Assembly (NCBI GenBank): GCA_964606165.1
Contig: CAZSFQ010000014.1
Location: forward strand, 1 to 36,108
Reading direction: 5' to 3'
DNA length: 36,108 nt
From: UBA4923 sp964606165
GTDB lineage: Bacteria > Bacillota > Clostridia > Saccharofermentanales > DTU023
Below are positions 24,689-33,577 of this stretch, one piece after another. Each line of letters opens with the position of its first letter. Within the stretch, counting starts at the first letter, position 1. The translations under genes were made by a program, and so were the position numbers. The notes beneath the pieces are model-generated. The model worked only from the letters and a program-made list of their open reading frames with translations. It was not told the origin of the DNA and searched no databases.

Positions 24689-24874
24689 TTACTCAATCGT
24701 AATAGCTTCAGTCGGACAGGATTCGCGCGCTTCTTCCACGCTGTCTTCCAGATCTGGTGTCACTTCCCCGATCACGTGCGCCAATCCGTCATCACCCATT
24801 TCGAAAACTTCAGGGCAGATCGATTCGCACAGGGCACAACCAATACAAAGCTCATGGTCTACTGTTGCTTTCAT
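24689..24874 (-). CDS. Single-cluster [4Fe-4S] ferredoxin
   Basis: 61 residues, very acidic electron carrier. Cys10, Cys13 and Cys16 (CIGCALC) plus Cys53 (SCPTEAI) bind one cluster; Cys20 is extra, left from the two-cluster pattern. AAGGAGG lies upstream of the ATG. The partner enzyme is not adjacent. Confidence 0.92.
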   Translation of the reverse strand: MKATVDHELCIGCALCESICPEVFEMGDDGLAHVIGEVTPDLEDSVEEARESCPTEAITIE

Positions 24875-24977
24875 GAAAATATCCTCCTTGAATATCCCCT
24901 TCGGGATCTCAATTAACCATTATTACCGATCTTTACCTTTTTTAAAAGTATCCTGCACCGCCGAGGAAAGAGGTAAC

Positions 24978-25874
24978 TTAGCATGACTTCGTGGAGCTGC
25001 TTTCTTTTCGCCTTTTATTGTATTGCCTGATACCGATTGAGATATCGGGTTTAAGGATCATTTGTCGAAAGAACAAATTGCTTTTGACCAAGTCGTCCCC
25101 GTAAAAGTTGATGTCTCTTTTTCTTCTTTCCTCAGAAAGAGCTATCTCAAAGCCTTCTCCCTCTTTCAAGTCATGCGATATACGTTCAGCTCCACCAGCA
25201 TAAATTTTGGTTTTTCCATTCATGGTGAATCCGGATAATTTCATCAGCAGGCCCATCATTCCGGGCATGGATTCAAGTTTTCCAACACTGTTTATATAAA
25301 TCACGGGAAGGCCAAAGGCGTCTGCGTATTGGTTGCAGAGATAATTATTGGCCGCAATCTCTTCAGAACTTTTCCTCGGGTCAGCCGGGCTGCCGTGGGG
25401 GAATACAATCAATGAAATTTTCTCATCTTTGATGTTTTCATAAAAATGTTTGCGCCTGGAATCGTAGCAAATAGCAACCGCAACCTTCCCGAATGGTGTT
25501 TCGATGATGTTGTCAAACCAGCCTCTTTTAAAGACAGCTGCTTCCCCTTCACTTTTGGTGACAATTCCGTATACACACTTTTTGTCAGCAATCAGATAGC
25601 GGTTATAGTAATCTCCATTTTCATAGTCGGCATATCCAACACCAAGAAAGGTACTATATTTTGCCGCCATCTTCATAGCCCAGGCTGAGCTGTCTCTGCT
25701 GCAATTATCCGCATACTTCCATACTTGTCGGTTTGGCATGTAGCTGCATAGTGCCAATTCCGGCAGCAGGACCAGGTCAGGGGAGGGCAGCCTGGCAATC
25801 AAGGATTCGATGTAAGCTTTTCTTTCATCAAGGCCCTTGATGTCGTTATTTAATTCCAAAGCGAATATTCTCAT
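24978..25874 (-). CDS. Nitrilase-superfamily hydrolase (second copy type)
   Basis: 298 residues. The triad is Glu39 (LLPEL), Lys107 (VTKSE) and Cys136 (VAICYDSR). It differs strongly from the nitrilase at 14140 and is AT-richer, so it is not a local duplicate. The spacing around the Cys and a C-terminal basic tail are unusual. Cytoplasmic amidase with unknown substrate. It starts 22 nt after the end of the broken zinc-ribbon gene on the same strand. Confidence 0.85.
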   Translation of the reverse strand: MRIFALELNNDIKGLDERKAYIESLIARLPSPDLVLLPELALCSYMPNRQVWKYADNCSRDSSAWAMKMAAKYSTFLGVGYADYENGDYYNRYLIADKKCVYGIVTKSEGEAAVFKRGWFDNIIETPFGKVAVAICYDSRRKHFYENIKDEKISLIVFPHGSPADPRKSSEEIAANNYLCNQYADAFGLPVIYINSVGKLESMPGMMGLLMKLSGFTMNGKTKIYAGGAERISHDLKEGEGFEIALSEERRKRDINFYGDDLVKSNLFFRQMILKPDISIGIRQYNKRRKESSSTKSC

Positions 25875-25895
25875 GTGCTCTTCTCATCAGCCAGA

Positions 25896-26147
25896 TCAGA
25901 TTTTCACCTGCTCTATGACATCAAATTCACAATATACCTTCTTGCAGGCGGGACAATAATAAGCATTCGGGAAACGCCCATTCGGGTTTTCGAAGAGATC
26001 AATCGTCCTTCTTGTCTCATATCCAAAAAGCCCTTTTACTTATTGTTCAGCAGCCAGCCATTCGATCCGTGAACCGACGGCAACATTTCTTGCATGGAAA
26101 ATGAGTTCGCCTGTTTCCATTTCACCTTGGCAGTTGGAACACTTCAT
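25896..26147 (-). pseudogene. Small zinc-ribbon protein interrupted by an in-frame TAA
   Basis: An 84-codon frame starts at ATG 26147 (AGGAGCGGG upstream). It reads MKCSNCQGEMETGELIF... to codon 35, then TAA (26042-26040), then continues in the same frame VKGLFGYETRRTIDLF... CPACKKVYCEFD to a TGA at 25896. The two CxxC pairs (CSNC and CPAC), one on each side of the TAA, together form one zinc ribbon of the DUF6487-like type. So it was one gene and is now split by a single stop codon. It could be a true nonsense mutation, a sequencing error, or suppressed. Role unknown. Confidence 0.75.
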
Positions 26148-26308
26148 TTTCACCCGCTCCTTCATTTGTCCGTTATTGTTTTTGAGCTTTAAGGTGTCCA
26201 ACAGTACTGAACAGCACAGCCATTGATATTGTAAATGTAAAATACGATAAAGCCTAGCTGCAGTTTACCTGCCTGTGGGCGGGAAGCCCCGGCGCAGGGA
26301 CAAACGGC

Positions 26309-26911
26309 TCATTCGAGATCTTCGATGAAATGAAAGGGGCGCAAATCCCAGTATTTCTTGTATACCCTGTCTTGATCACCGTCAAAATTGAGTTGATACA
26401 TTCTGAAGGTAACCATCAGGTCTTTGGGCTGCCAGTGTTCCCAATAGGAATACTTGTACTGCATGCCCAGTTTTTTCATGACTTGGCCGCTTCGGGTGTT
26501 GTTGATATCATGGGTTGCCGTTACATACCGAAATCCATCTCCTTTTATCTGCTCCAGGATAGCCTTGCACGCCTCTACGATGATTCCTTTGCCCCAGAAT
26601 TCTTTTTGCAGACCGAAACCCAGGTCATGGCTGTCGTGCGTGCTCACATTGGCATAGCCAAGCGGGATATTGTTATGTTGCAAGCAAACAGCATATCGGT
26701 AGGCCCTCTCCTTTTTGTATTCATCCTCATATCTTTCCTCAAAGAAGGCTTCGGCTTCCTCAATGGATCTCAGGGGGAACCAGGGCAGAAAGACGTTAAC
26801 CGCTTCATCGGCGTGTATGTCGAAGAAGGCCTGCAAATCTTCCCAGGTAAACTTCCTTAAAACCAGTCGCTCTGTCCTCAGCTCCGGAGTATTTTTAAGA
26901 CGGTTCACCAT
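26309..26911 (-). CDS. GNAT acetyltransferase, RimJ/RimL type
   Basis: About 200 residues. N-terminal LRTERLVLRKFTWEDLQAFF is typical of the RimJ/RimL/Acetyltransf_3 group, and the acetyl-CoA region is LGFGLQKEFWGKGIIVEACKAIL with a later NNTRSGQVMKKLGM. Acetylates an amine of a protein or small molecule. Start among GTG 26914, ATG 26911 and a downstream GTG is not decided by a strong Shine-Dalgarno. Confidence 0.9.
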   Translation of the reverse strand: MVNRLKNTPELRTERLVLRKFTWEDLQAFFDIHADEAVNVFLPWFPLRSIEEAEAFFEERYEDEYKKERAYRYAVCLQHNNIPLGYANVSTHDSHDLGFGLQKEFWGKGIIVEACKAILEQIKGDGFRYVTATHDINNTRSGQVMKKLGMQYKYSYWEHWQPKDLMVTFRMYQLNFDGDQDRVYKKYWDLRPFHFIEDLE

Positions 26912-26967
26912 CACTTACCTGGGAGCCAGCAGCTTGAAATCAAAAAGATCTTGAGGCATATCTGACC

Positions 26968-28296
26968 TTACAAGAAAAATGTCAGGTAAGCGGGCAAGTA
27001 CAGTATGGAGTCAGAAAAGTTCATATCCTTCGTATGCACTATAACTCTCTCAGAGATCCGCTTATGGTATTTTCGGGAGAACCAATCAAGAGAAGGATGG
27101 CTTCTGTAGTTCGAAGATTTTACTTCGACGGGAACGATTTTATTGCCTTTTGGTAAAATGAAATCGATTTCGAAATTTCTTCTCCGGTTCTTGTCATAAG
27201 CGGTGTGATAAAACAGTTTATATCCTTTTGATGCCAGAATCTGTGCCACCACATTTTCATAAAGAATGCCCAGGTTGGCCTCGAGCTTGTTATTAAGCAG
27301 CTTTTTGTATACAGAGTTTTCAGTAAACTCTTTGTCCTTAAACATCAATGTAACCAGGAGCCCAACATCCGCGCTGTACAATCTGAATCGATCCAAATTG
27401 TATGTGCTGGACAATCCAACATTGGGATCACTTATGTTATATGCCGCCAACACCGTTTTCGAAGCAATCAACTCAGACAGTTCTTCAGAAACCGAAGATT
27501 TGCGGTCGGAGGGCAGAACACTTGAAATCTGGTAACCCTTCGCGTGTTTGCTCAATTCATTGGGAATAGCATCGTAGAGAGCAGAGATTTTGCCTCTTTT
27601 ATCTATTTTATAGAAATCCTGTTCATACAGATCGATGATGTCTCGTTTGACGCGATCCACCCTCTCCATATTATTCGAATCCATGTACTCCAGGATCGCC
27701 TGAGGCATTCCTCCAATAAGCATATACAGACGGAATTTTTTCAGCATTTCCCTGTTGAGTTGCTGGCCCAGCGGTTTTTTTTGAATGAAGAAGTCTTCAA
27801 GTACAGAAATGGTTGCAGTATCCCCAAGTGCCCAAAGAAATTCTTCAAAGTCCAGAGGATACATTGGAATTCTTCTTTCTTCGCTGGGAATTAAAATATC
27901 TTTAACATTCTTGCTAATTGAAATGAGAGAGCCTGTTTCAATATAATCGTATCTGCCGTCCGCTACAAGCTTTTTAATCGCTTGTCGTGCTTTGGGATTG
28001 AATTGCACTTCGTCAAAAATAATGAGTGAATTTCGTTCCTCCAGACGAACCCCGTAATAAAGCTGCAACTGCATGAATAAGAAATTCAGATCATTAAGGT
28101 TTGAAAAGAGATTATGAACCTCGTCACCGGCAAAGGCAAAGTCGATTAAGATAAAGCTTCCGTATTCGCGTTTACCGAAAGCCTCCACAATGGTTGATTT
28201 GCCTACCCGTCGAGCCCCCTCAATGAGCAGTGCCGTCTTCCCTTTTGAAGATGATTTCCATTCCAATAAAGCACTGTAAATCTTCCTCTTGAACAT
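26968..28296 (-). CDS. ATPase of the AAA_14/DUF4143 family
   Basis: 442 residues. Walker A GARRVGKST (~28-36), Walker B SLIIFDEVQ (~90), sensor ETGSLIS, then a winged/helical middle and a C-terminal DUF4143 nuclease-like region (IDFILPKGNKIVPVEVKSS, with the D..E.K pattern of PD-(D/E)XK folds). Such ATPases are widespread and mobile, of unknown function. GAGGTG precedes the ATG. A cluster of iteron-like repeats lies just upstream (28310-28381). Confidence 0.9.
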   Translation of the reverse strand: MFKRKIYSALLEWKSSSKGKTALLIEGARRVGKSTIVEAFGKREYGSFILIDFAFAGDEVHNLFSNLNDLNFLFMQLQLYYGVRLEERNSLIIFDEVQFNPKARQAIKKLVADGRYDYIETGSLISISKNVKDILIPSEERRIPMYPLDFEEFLWALGDTATISVLEDFFIQKKPLGQQLNREMLKKFRLYMLIGGMPQAILEYMDSNNMERVDRVKRDIIDLYEQDFYKIDKRGKISALYDAIPNELSKHAKGYQISSVLPSDRKSSVSEELSELIASKTVLAAYNISDPNVGLSSTYNLDRFRLYSADVGLLVTLMFKDKEFTENSVYKKLLNNKLEANLGILYENVVAQILASKGYKLFYHTAYDKNRRRNFEIDFILPKGNKIVPVEVKSSNYRSHPSLDWFSRKYHKRISERVIVHTKDMNFSDSILYLPAYLTFFL

Positions 28297-28309
28297 AAAG
28301 CACCTCAAA

Positions 28310-28381
28310 TGCGCGTTTCCCTTTAGCCAATATTACCACAAACGCGCAATTAATTGTATCGCATATTACTACAAACGCGCA
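28310..28381. repeat. Iteron-like repeats at the DUF4143 ATPase promoter
   Basis: Two 19-bp direct copies, ATATTAC(C/T)ACAAACGCGCA, at 28330-28348 and 28363-28381 (33-bp period, about three helical turns), differ at one base. A third partial copy, TGCGCGTTT at 28310-28318, is inverted. The region lies 14 nt upstream of the ATPase start codon, in its promoter zone. Probably a binding site for autoregulation by the ATPase or another factor. Confidence 0.7.
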
Positions 28382-28509
28382 TCTAAAAGATGTCTTTGTA
28401 GCCCGGAAGCGCAACTGTCCATCATCATGGCGGGTTGGCAGTAAGATCCCAAGGCTCTCCGAACGGGCTTCTCATCTGTGGTACATGGAACCCTGTCCAT
28501 CCGCATCTT

Positions 28510-28587
28510 TTAGTATTCTATAGAGAGTGTGCGGTTAGCATACTTTCGTACTCTATAACGCCTTCTGATTGCCTGGTCCATAGTCAT
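28510..28587 (-). pseudogene. Nitroreductase 5' remnant
   Basis: A 25-codon frame with a strong GGAGGGG 5 nt upstream reads MTMDQAIRRRYRVRKYANRTLS... before a TAA. This is the N-terminal flavin-binding signature of nitroreductases (AI..R.SVRKY...). No continuation is found in any frame further on, so it is a decayed gene start. The area 28382-28635 otherwise shows no gene, only a TATAGAGA/TACTCTATA-type inverted repeat near 28519-28557. Confidence 0.5.
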
Positions 28588-28635
28588 CTCATCCCCTCCA
28601 GCCCTTTGCACAAGCCTCCCACGTTTGATGTGTCT

Positions 28636-29103
28636 CTAAAGGGCTTTGATCATAATCAAGCATGGATTCCATTCGTCCCATAAAGCGGGGAAAACTTCGA
28701 GCTTGGAAAAACCGAGAGTCCTATAAAAAGCAATCGTTTGATCATATTCAGGATAATGCCCTTCGTCAACTGTTTTCACTTGCAGATACTTGTATTTTTC
28801 TTTCGCGTATTTTTCCAAGGCTAGAAACAGTTGGGATCCAATCCCCTTTCTATGATAAGGTTTTTTAATTCCCATACAGTGTAAGTTACCGGTATCCCGA
28901 CTGCTTTCAGCCAGTGTTGCAAATCCAATGATTTCCTCATCTCTTTTTGCCACCCATAAAGGCAGTTGTCTGGCATCTTCAATGTAAGACTTTGTGCTTT
29001 CCGGAAGGCCGAACCACTCGGGTAAATCCAGCAAAACCTCGGTGACAATTTGGGCTTTTCTTTCAGGGTTTTCAACCCTTTCGATCACAAGGGCACCTTG
29101 CAT
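28636..29103 (-). CDS. GNAT acetyltransferase
   Basis: About 155 residues. Acetyl-CoA site: MGIKKPYHRKGIGSQLFLALEKYAKEK (~85-108), then AFYRTLGF. The ATG at 29103 has GAGGAGA 8 nt upstream; an upstream GTG extends it by five residues without support. Substrate unknown. Confidence 0.9.
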   Translation of the reverse strand: MQGALVIERVENPERKAQIVTEVLLDLPEWFGLPESTKSYIEDARQLPLWVAKRDEEIIGFATLAESSRDTGNLHCMGIKKPYHRKGIGSQLFLALEKYAKEKYKYLQVKTVDEGHYPEYDQTIAFYRTLGFSKLEVFPALWDEWNPCLIMIKAL

Positions 29104-29289
29104 TTGCTTTCTCCTCATATCAAAGGGGGAGATTCATTCTCCTCATTAATTACATGAATAGTCTATCTTACATTCTATATTCCCCGGAAAAAATTCTTCC
29201 TTCCGATCTAAAGGCTAAGTTCTCAAAAACAAGGGAAATGCTCTTTCCTTAAAGACAGCCTGAATTTGACTCTGAAATCACATAAATCC

Positions 29290-29325
29290 CCAAACAAAAG
29301 GACGACGAAATGATCGCCGTCCTTT
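29290..29325 (-). terminator. Rho-independent terminator of the repeat surface protein
   Basis: A 12-bp stem (AAAGGACGGCGA / TCGTCGTCCTTT on the minus strand, one wobble) lies 20 nt after the surface-protein stop and ends in TTTTGTTTG. Confidence 0.7.
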
Positions 29326-29345
29326 ATTGGTGCAATGGAATGACA

Positions 29346-32300
29346 TTACGCTCTTTGTTCTCTTCTGCGCAGGATCAGGACCAGGATACCCGCCAGACTG
29401 ACAGTCAGGAGTCCCAAGCCTGAATAGATGAAATTAAAGCCTGTCGCGGGGATCCCTTGACCTCCCACACCGCCAAAGACCGCGAAGGGAGAGAGCCCGG
29501 TGACCGTGAAGGTTGCCCGGCCGTTCTGTACGATGGCTGTATAAGTTTTGAGTGTGCCGCTGGCGCAATGGAGGATGGCCACCTTCTTGCCGTTATAGAG
29601 GGGGTCAACTGGAATGCTCAGGGTCAGCTCACCCATAAAACCTTCGGCAAGTGAGATGTCCTTGTGCAGGAGGAGGGTGTAGGCTTTATTCTGTGCTCTT
29701 TTACGGATGGCGTCGCAGGCGGCGCATTCTCCCGCCGCATGGGGCGCGGCATCAGTGACCACCAGCTGGGCATCTTCCCGGATGCTGCCGGAGACAGATA
29801 TGCCTGATACAGGATCGGTCAAGGTTAGAGGAAGGTACTGGGGCAGATAAGGGGCGATCACGAAATAAGCGATTTCACCGGCGGTGTGAGTCGCTGTTTC
29901 TTTGACCCGGACCTGATAAGTGCCGTCAGTAAGCCCCGTCAGGTCACTGCCGGTTCCGTCCTGCCAGAGTGTGTCTGTCAGCTCCTTGTATTCCATGGCG
30001 GCGGTCACGCCCAGGAGGCTGCCGTCATTGTTGGCCAGTGTCGTGCAGTCGGTCTTTGAAACGCCTGAAACTGCGGGGCCTGCCGCTTTCGTTACAGGTG
30101 CGCTCGTCATGGCGATCAGGCTTCCTGTCTGAACATCACTGGTCACCAGGCAGCTGATGATCTGCCCGATATCAACCTCAGCCAGGGTATAGGCCGGTCC
30201 GGTGGCACCATCGATCGTGCTTCCCCCACGCAGCCATTGGTAAGAAAAGCTGCCTGTATTATTGGTGATGGAATTGGTGTCGACGATCAAGGTCTCGCCG
30301 AAGGCCGCGGAGCCAGTTAAAGATACAAACCCGTCAAGTGCCTCTGGTGTCCACTTGGCGTAGAGGGTCAGGTCTGAGGTGACCGTGTCGTTATCGAAAT
30401 CCCAGGGGTTGATCCCTTCAGCTTCCTTGCACCAGCCATCAAAGGTGAACCCGGGTTTTTCAGGATCCATGTCGGGCAAGGTGACCTTCCCGTCCTGCCT
30501 AATGATCTGAAAGTCGGGTATTGGTGTGCCGCCCGCCGTGTCAAAGTCGACTCGGTAAAGATTGGCATAGGTTGCCGTGACCACGACATCCTGGCGGTTT
30601 ATGCGGGCACTATAGCGGTTGGGAACACGTGGATCAGCAGCCAAAGTGACGCCGCCGCTTTCAAGGACCCATTTGTCAAAGACCTGTCCGGCTGGCGCAG
30701 GATCCGGATCGATATAGAACAAGTCTCTGAAAAAGAAGTATGGGCCGCTGCCTGTTCCATGGTTGACCGTCAGTTTATAGGTGTTGTTGATAGCGGCGGT
30801 CCCCTCACCCCAAACTGTTGGGTCGTAATCAGAGGTGGCCCGGATCGTAATCTCCCTGGACTTTTCATCCCAGCCCACAGTCAAATCACCTTGCTGGCTT
30901 ATGATTGTGTCCGGGCTGGTATTTCCGCTGATTGACCACGACACCTTGCCGGCATCCTGGGGGAGGCCTTGGTGCTGGCTCACTTCCTCACTGACGATCT
31001 TGTTACGGGTAGTGCCGCCATTGATGTATTCGTTAAGCGTGAGGTGCACATGCACACGCACCCAGTTGATGCCAATATTCCAGGTGGCATAGAAGGTCTG
31101 TTCCGTTTGGAGTGCGAAGACTTTGTTACCAACGTCGTAGAGGGAACCTGTAAGCGGATCGTTCAAACGCCAGCCGCCAAAGTAGGGTTTATCATCCGGC
31201 GCGGTGAATTCGGGTTCCGGCAAAGGATAGCCATTGGCCGTCGGTGTTACGACTGTTTCCATTGTGTCTGTGCCGCCATTGGCATCAAAGTGAACGGTGT
31301 ACATACGCTTCATCTGGACGGTGATAAGAATGGGCCCCGTGACATGCTCATCAAAAATTTCCAACTCACCGGTGTCATTGTTATAAATGTATTCGGTACC
31401 AATTTGCAGCGACGTTCCATCGACCTTGACTTGAGCGTCGTCAGATGGTAAAGCAAAGTGGGTTTGGGGCAGAAGTTTCCCCGTGTAAGCCAGGCCGTGC
31501 GTTGCCACGGGACTGCCTTCCAAGTCGGCCCCATTGACAAGGACCGGATATTGATTTTCACCGATCTCTGTCCATTGGGCATATAGGGTCTGCGACGAGG
31601 TCGGTGGTAGATTGAAATTAAAGGTGGGCGCCGTGGCCTCGGGGCCTGTTGTCCAGCGGGTGAAGACGCAGGCCGGGTCCAGAGCTTCAGGGGCAGGCGG
31701 CATGGTGGCAGGCATCACCGAGGTTCTGTACTGTGGGGAGGGCAGGGTACCTTCCACCAGGTCCTGTCCGTTGGCATCAAAAGTTATTTTGCTGAAATTG
31801 ACCGAAGTATGGGAGGTGGTGCCATTTGCCAGGGTGGCAGACCTAAAACGCTGACCATGGACTTCCAAGTCATAAAGCCCCGCCGGCGGCTGGACCGAGT
31901 AGTGACCATTTCCCTTGTTGGTGAATTCATAGAATTCAGTCGAATTGTCCCTGGATCTTGCGGTGAGGACGGCATCAGTGAAAGGCGCCCAATCGACAGT
32001 GGCTTCCAGATTGTAGGTGGGCCAACTGATCCAGCGGGCAACAAGGATCAGATCGCTGTTGACAGGATCGGAGAATTTCCAAATGGTATAGAAGCCATTG
32101 TAGTCTAAAAAGGCCCAGTGACTGAAAACTACATTCTCCCCTTCAGGTACTTCCGGGTCTGCAGGCCTTGCAACCGTACTTCCGTGGGGGATGGTCCGGA
32201 TAAAATCCGGATAATCATAGCCGGGTTTAAAGACCACGGTTACCTCATCCTGGGGAGTCGCCGCAACAGGTACAGGTGCTTGTCCGGAAGTTTGCACGAT

Positions 32301-32369
32301 TACCATGGCCGGAATCATGACGGCCAGCATACAAAGGCACAGTAAAGCGGCCACAAACCTCTTCTTCAT
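29346..32369 (-). CDS. Repeat-containing cell-wall surface protein with sortase-type anchor
   Basis: 1007 residues. Signal peptide (~1-37: KKRFVAALLCLCMLAVMIPAMVIV). About four InlB B-type (Listeria-Bacteroides) repeats: FKPGYDYPDF (~46), FDANGQD (~195), FDANGGTD (~360) and FDTAGGT (~605), each ending in W(R/T) plus LYA(Q/K)W-like strands. Further beta-rich domains follow, one with CVTS-like Cys. The C-terminus is a variant sorting signal IPATG (~972) plus hydrophobic segment plus RRREQRA. So it is secreted, probably wall-anchored, role likely adhesion or surface interaction. The start ATG 32369 has GGAG 3 nt upstream; the ATG at 32378 abuts its site. Confidence 0.88.
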   Translation of the reverse strand: MKKRFVAALLCLCMLAVMIPAMVIVQTSGQAPVPVAATPQDEVTVVFKPGYDYPDFIRTIPHGSTVARPADPEVPEGENVVFSHWAFLDYNGFYTIWKFSDPVNSDLILVARWISWPTYNLEATVDWAPFTDAVLTARSRDNSTEFYEFTNKGNGHYSVQPPAGLYDLEVHGQRFRSATLANGTTSHTSVNFSKITFDANGQDLVEGTLPSPQYRTSVMPATMPPAPEALDPACVFTRWTTGPEATAPTFNFNLPPTSSQTLYAQWTEIGENQYPVLVNGADLEGSPVATHGLAYTGKLLPQTHFALPSDDAQVKVDGTSLQIGTEYIYNNDTGELEIFDEHVTGPILITVQMKRMYTVHFDANGGTDTMETVVTPTANGYPLPEPEFTAPDDKPYFGGWRLNDPLTGSLYDVGNKVFALQTEQTFYATWNIGINWVRVHVHLTLNEYINGGTTRNKIVSEEVSQHQGLPQDAGKVSWSISGNTSPDTIISQQGDLTVGWDEKSREITIRATSDYDPTVWGEGTAAINNTYKLTVNHGTGSGPYFFFRDLFYIDPDPAPAGQVFDKWVLESGGVTLAADPRVPNRYSARINRQDVVVTATYANLYRVDFDTAGGTPIPDFQIIRQDGKVTLPDMDPEKPGFTFDGWCKEAEGINPWDFDNDTVTSDLTLYAKWTPEALDGFVSLTGSAAFGETLIVDTNSITNNTGSFSYQWLRGGSTIDGATGPAYTLAEVDIGQIISCLVTSDVQTGSLIAMTSAPVTKAAGPAVSGVSKTDCTTLANNDGSLLGVTAAMEYKELTDTLWQDGTGSDLTGLTDGTYQVRVKETATHTAGEIAYFVIAPYLPQYLPLTLTDPVSGISVSGSIREDAQLVVTDAAPHAAGECAACDAIRKRAQNKAYTLLLHKDISLAEGFMGELTLSIPVDPLYNGKKVAILHCASGTLKTYTAIVQNGRATFTVTGLSPFAVFGGVGGQGIPATGFNFIYSGLGLLTVSLAGILVLILRRREQRA

Positions 32370-32821
32370 AATCTCCATCCTCCAGATTCACTCCAAAACC
32401 ACAGTAGGAACTGTGCAGCCAAAATAGCTGTTCGGGGCTCTTGCCGACACCCGGCCCCGCTATGTGTAAAACAGCAATCGATAAAGTCGGATTGATTACC
32501 TCTTGTAGTATAGCTACAAAAAAGGATAATTTCCAGCTATAGTTCACACAATAAAAAAGCATTCAAGCTGACTTCTCAACCGGCAGGTCGGGAAGGGTAA
32601 CAGCAAGAATTTCAGGACGTGCTGTGTAACACCAATACTACCGTCTCTACATGTTTTGATATGATTGCATAGCTGTCAAAGCAATCTTGTAATTTCAATT
32701 TTTGTTATAAAGTCATGTGTGGGAACACATCCAAGGTTGATTCTCATTTGTGGGAATAGATCAATCGGAAAATCCGTATTGATCATGAGTTGACAGAGTC
32801 AGTGAGAATACACACTATTTC
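32370..32821. other. Gene-free leader region of the surface protein (452 bp)
   Basis: AT-rich DNA with no convincing gene. On the minus strand, TTGTGT-N17-TATCCT near 32525-32553 is a possible promoter. TTGTAG-TATAG-CTACAA (about 32503-32519) is an inverted repeat just downstream of it. The far part (32600-32800) has repeated TGTGGGAA words. Confidence 0.35.
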
Positions 32822-33196
32822 TTATTCTTTGTTACCTTTGTAAGCGATAGCATCAATTTGAAACTTAAGTCCATCTGGTTCGCCACGATGTGCAAATTCT
32901 GTTTGAATTGATTTGCGCACAGGATATTTTCCGTTGAATCTTTGTATGATTACCTTTTCCAGGATTGGAATATCCCATATATCACGAAACAATGCATCAA
33001 TTTTTACAACTGATTCTAAAGATAAACCAATCGATTCAAGTCTGGAACGCAAATTGTCAAAAGCACCGTTAATTTGCGCTTCTATATCTTGTCCTGTGTT
33101 CCCAACACAATATCCTACAAATGCAAAATCTCCCGCTTCAATTATTCCAGAGTGTGCCCACTCTTCATTTACATCATGTCTTGTTATTTTTGACAT
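32822..33196 (-). CDS. RidA/YjgF-family protein
   Basis: 124 residues, a homotrimeric enamine/imine deaminase fold that removes reactive intermediates from amino-acid metabolism. The family Arg is in YPVRKSIQTEF and the end AIAYKGNKE is typical. It is a divergent member: the usual hydrophobic substrate pocket differs, so activity is uncertain. GGGAGGATAAAA precedes the ATG. Confidence 0.85.
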   Translation of the reverse strand: MSKITRHDVNEEWAHSGIIEAGDFAFVGYCVGNTGQDIEAQINGAFDNLRSRLESIGLSLESVVKIDALFRDIWDIPILEKVIIQRFNGKYPVRKSIQTEFAHRGEPDGLKFQIDAIAYKGNKE

Positions 33197-33577
33197 TTTT
33201 ATCCTCCCGGTGTAAACAGTTTATGTCTTTCGACATCAATACCACTGTCTCCATGTGTGCTGAGGTCATCAGATTGATAGATTGCGTGTGCTTTTACATT
33301 TATTCCCTCAGAGAGAATAAGTTTACACCTTTAAGGATCTCAAAGTGCTCAATAATGATATGTAGCTAATAAGACATTTGCAAGGCAGATGTCGATAGCA
33401 AGCGATTCAAAGGCTTCACTAAAGAAGTTGATTTGCTCGTGGTTTGAACCAAAACGATGAAGGGTAAAAATTTCACTGAACTCTATAGAAAGGAGTTTCC
33501 CGCAACGAACAGCGAACGACAAAAGAAAGTCTAGGAGAACGCTGATCTTGTTAGTTAGGTGACAAAGGGAGGTTTTT
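33197..33577. other. Divergent gap between RidA and secreted-protein genes (381 bp)
   Basis: AT-rich, mostly non-coding. One open frame 33457-33534 (+) gives 25 codons (MKGKNFTELYRKEF...) without a good ribosome binding site; probably noise or a decayed gene. Confidence 0.3.

Noticed and set aside
33457..33534. 25-codon frame before the secreted-protein gene
   Set aside because: No good ribosome binding site, no family match, and stops follow soon; probably chance.
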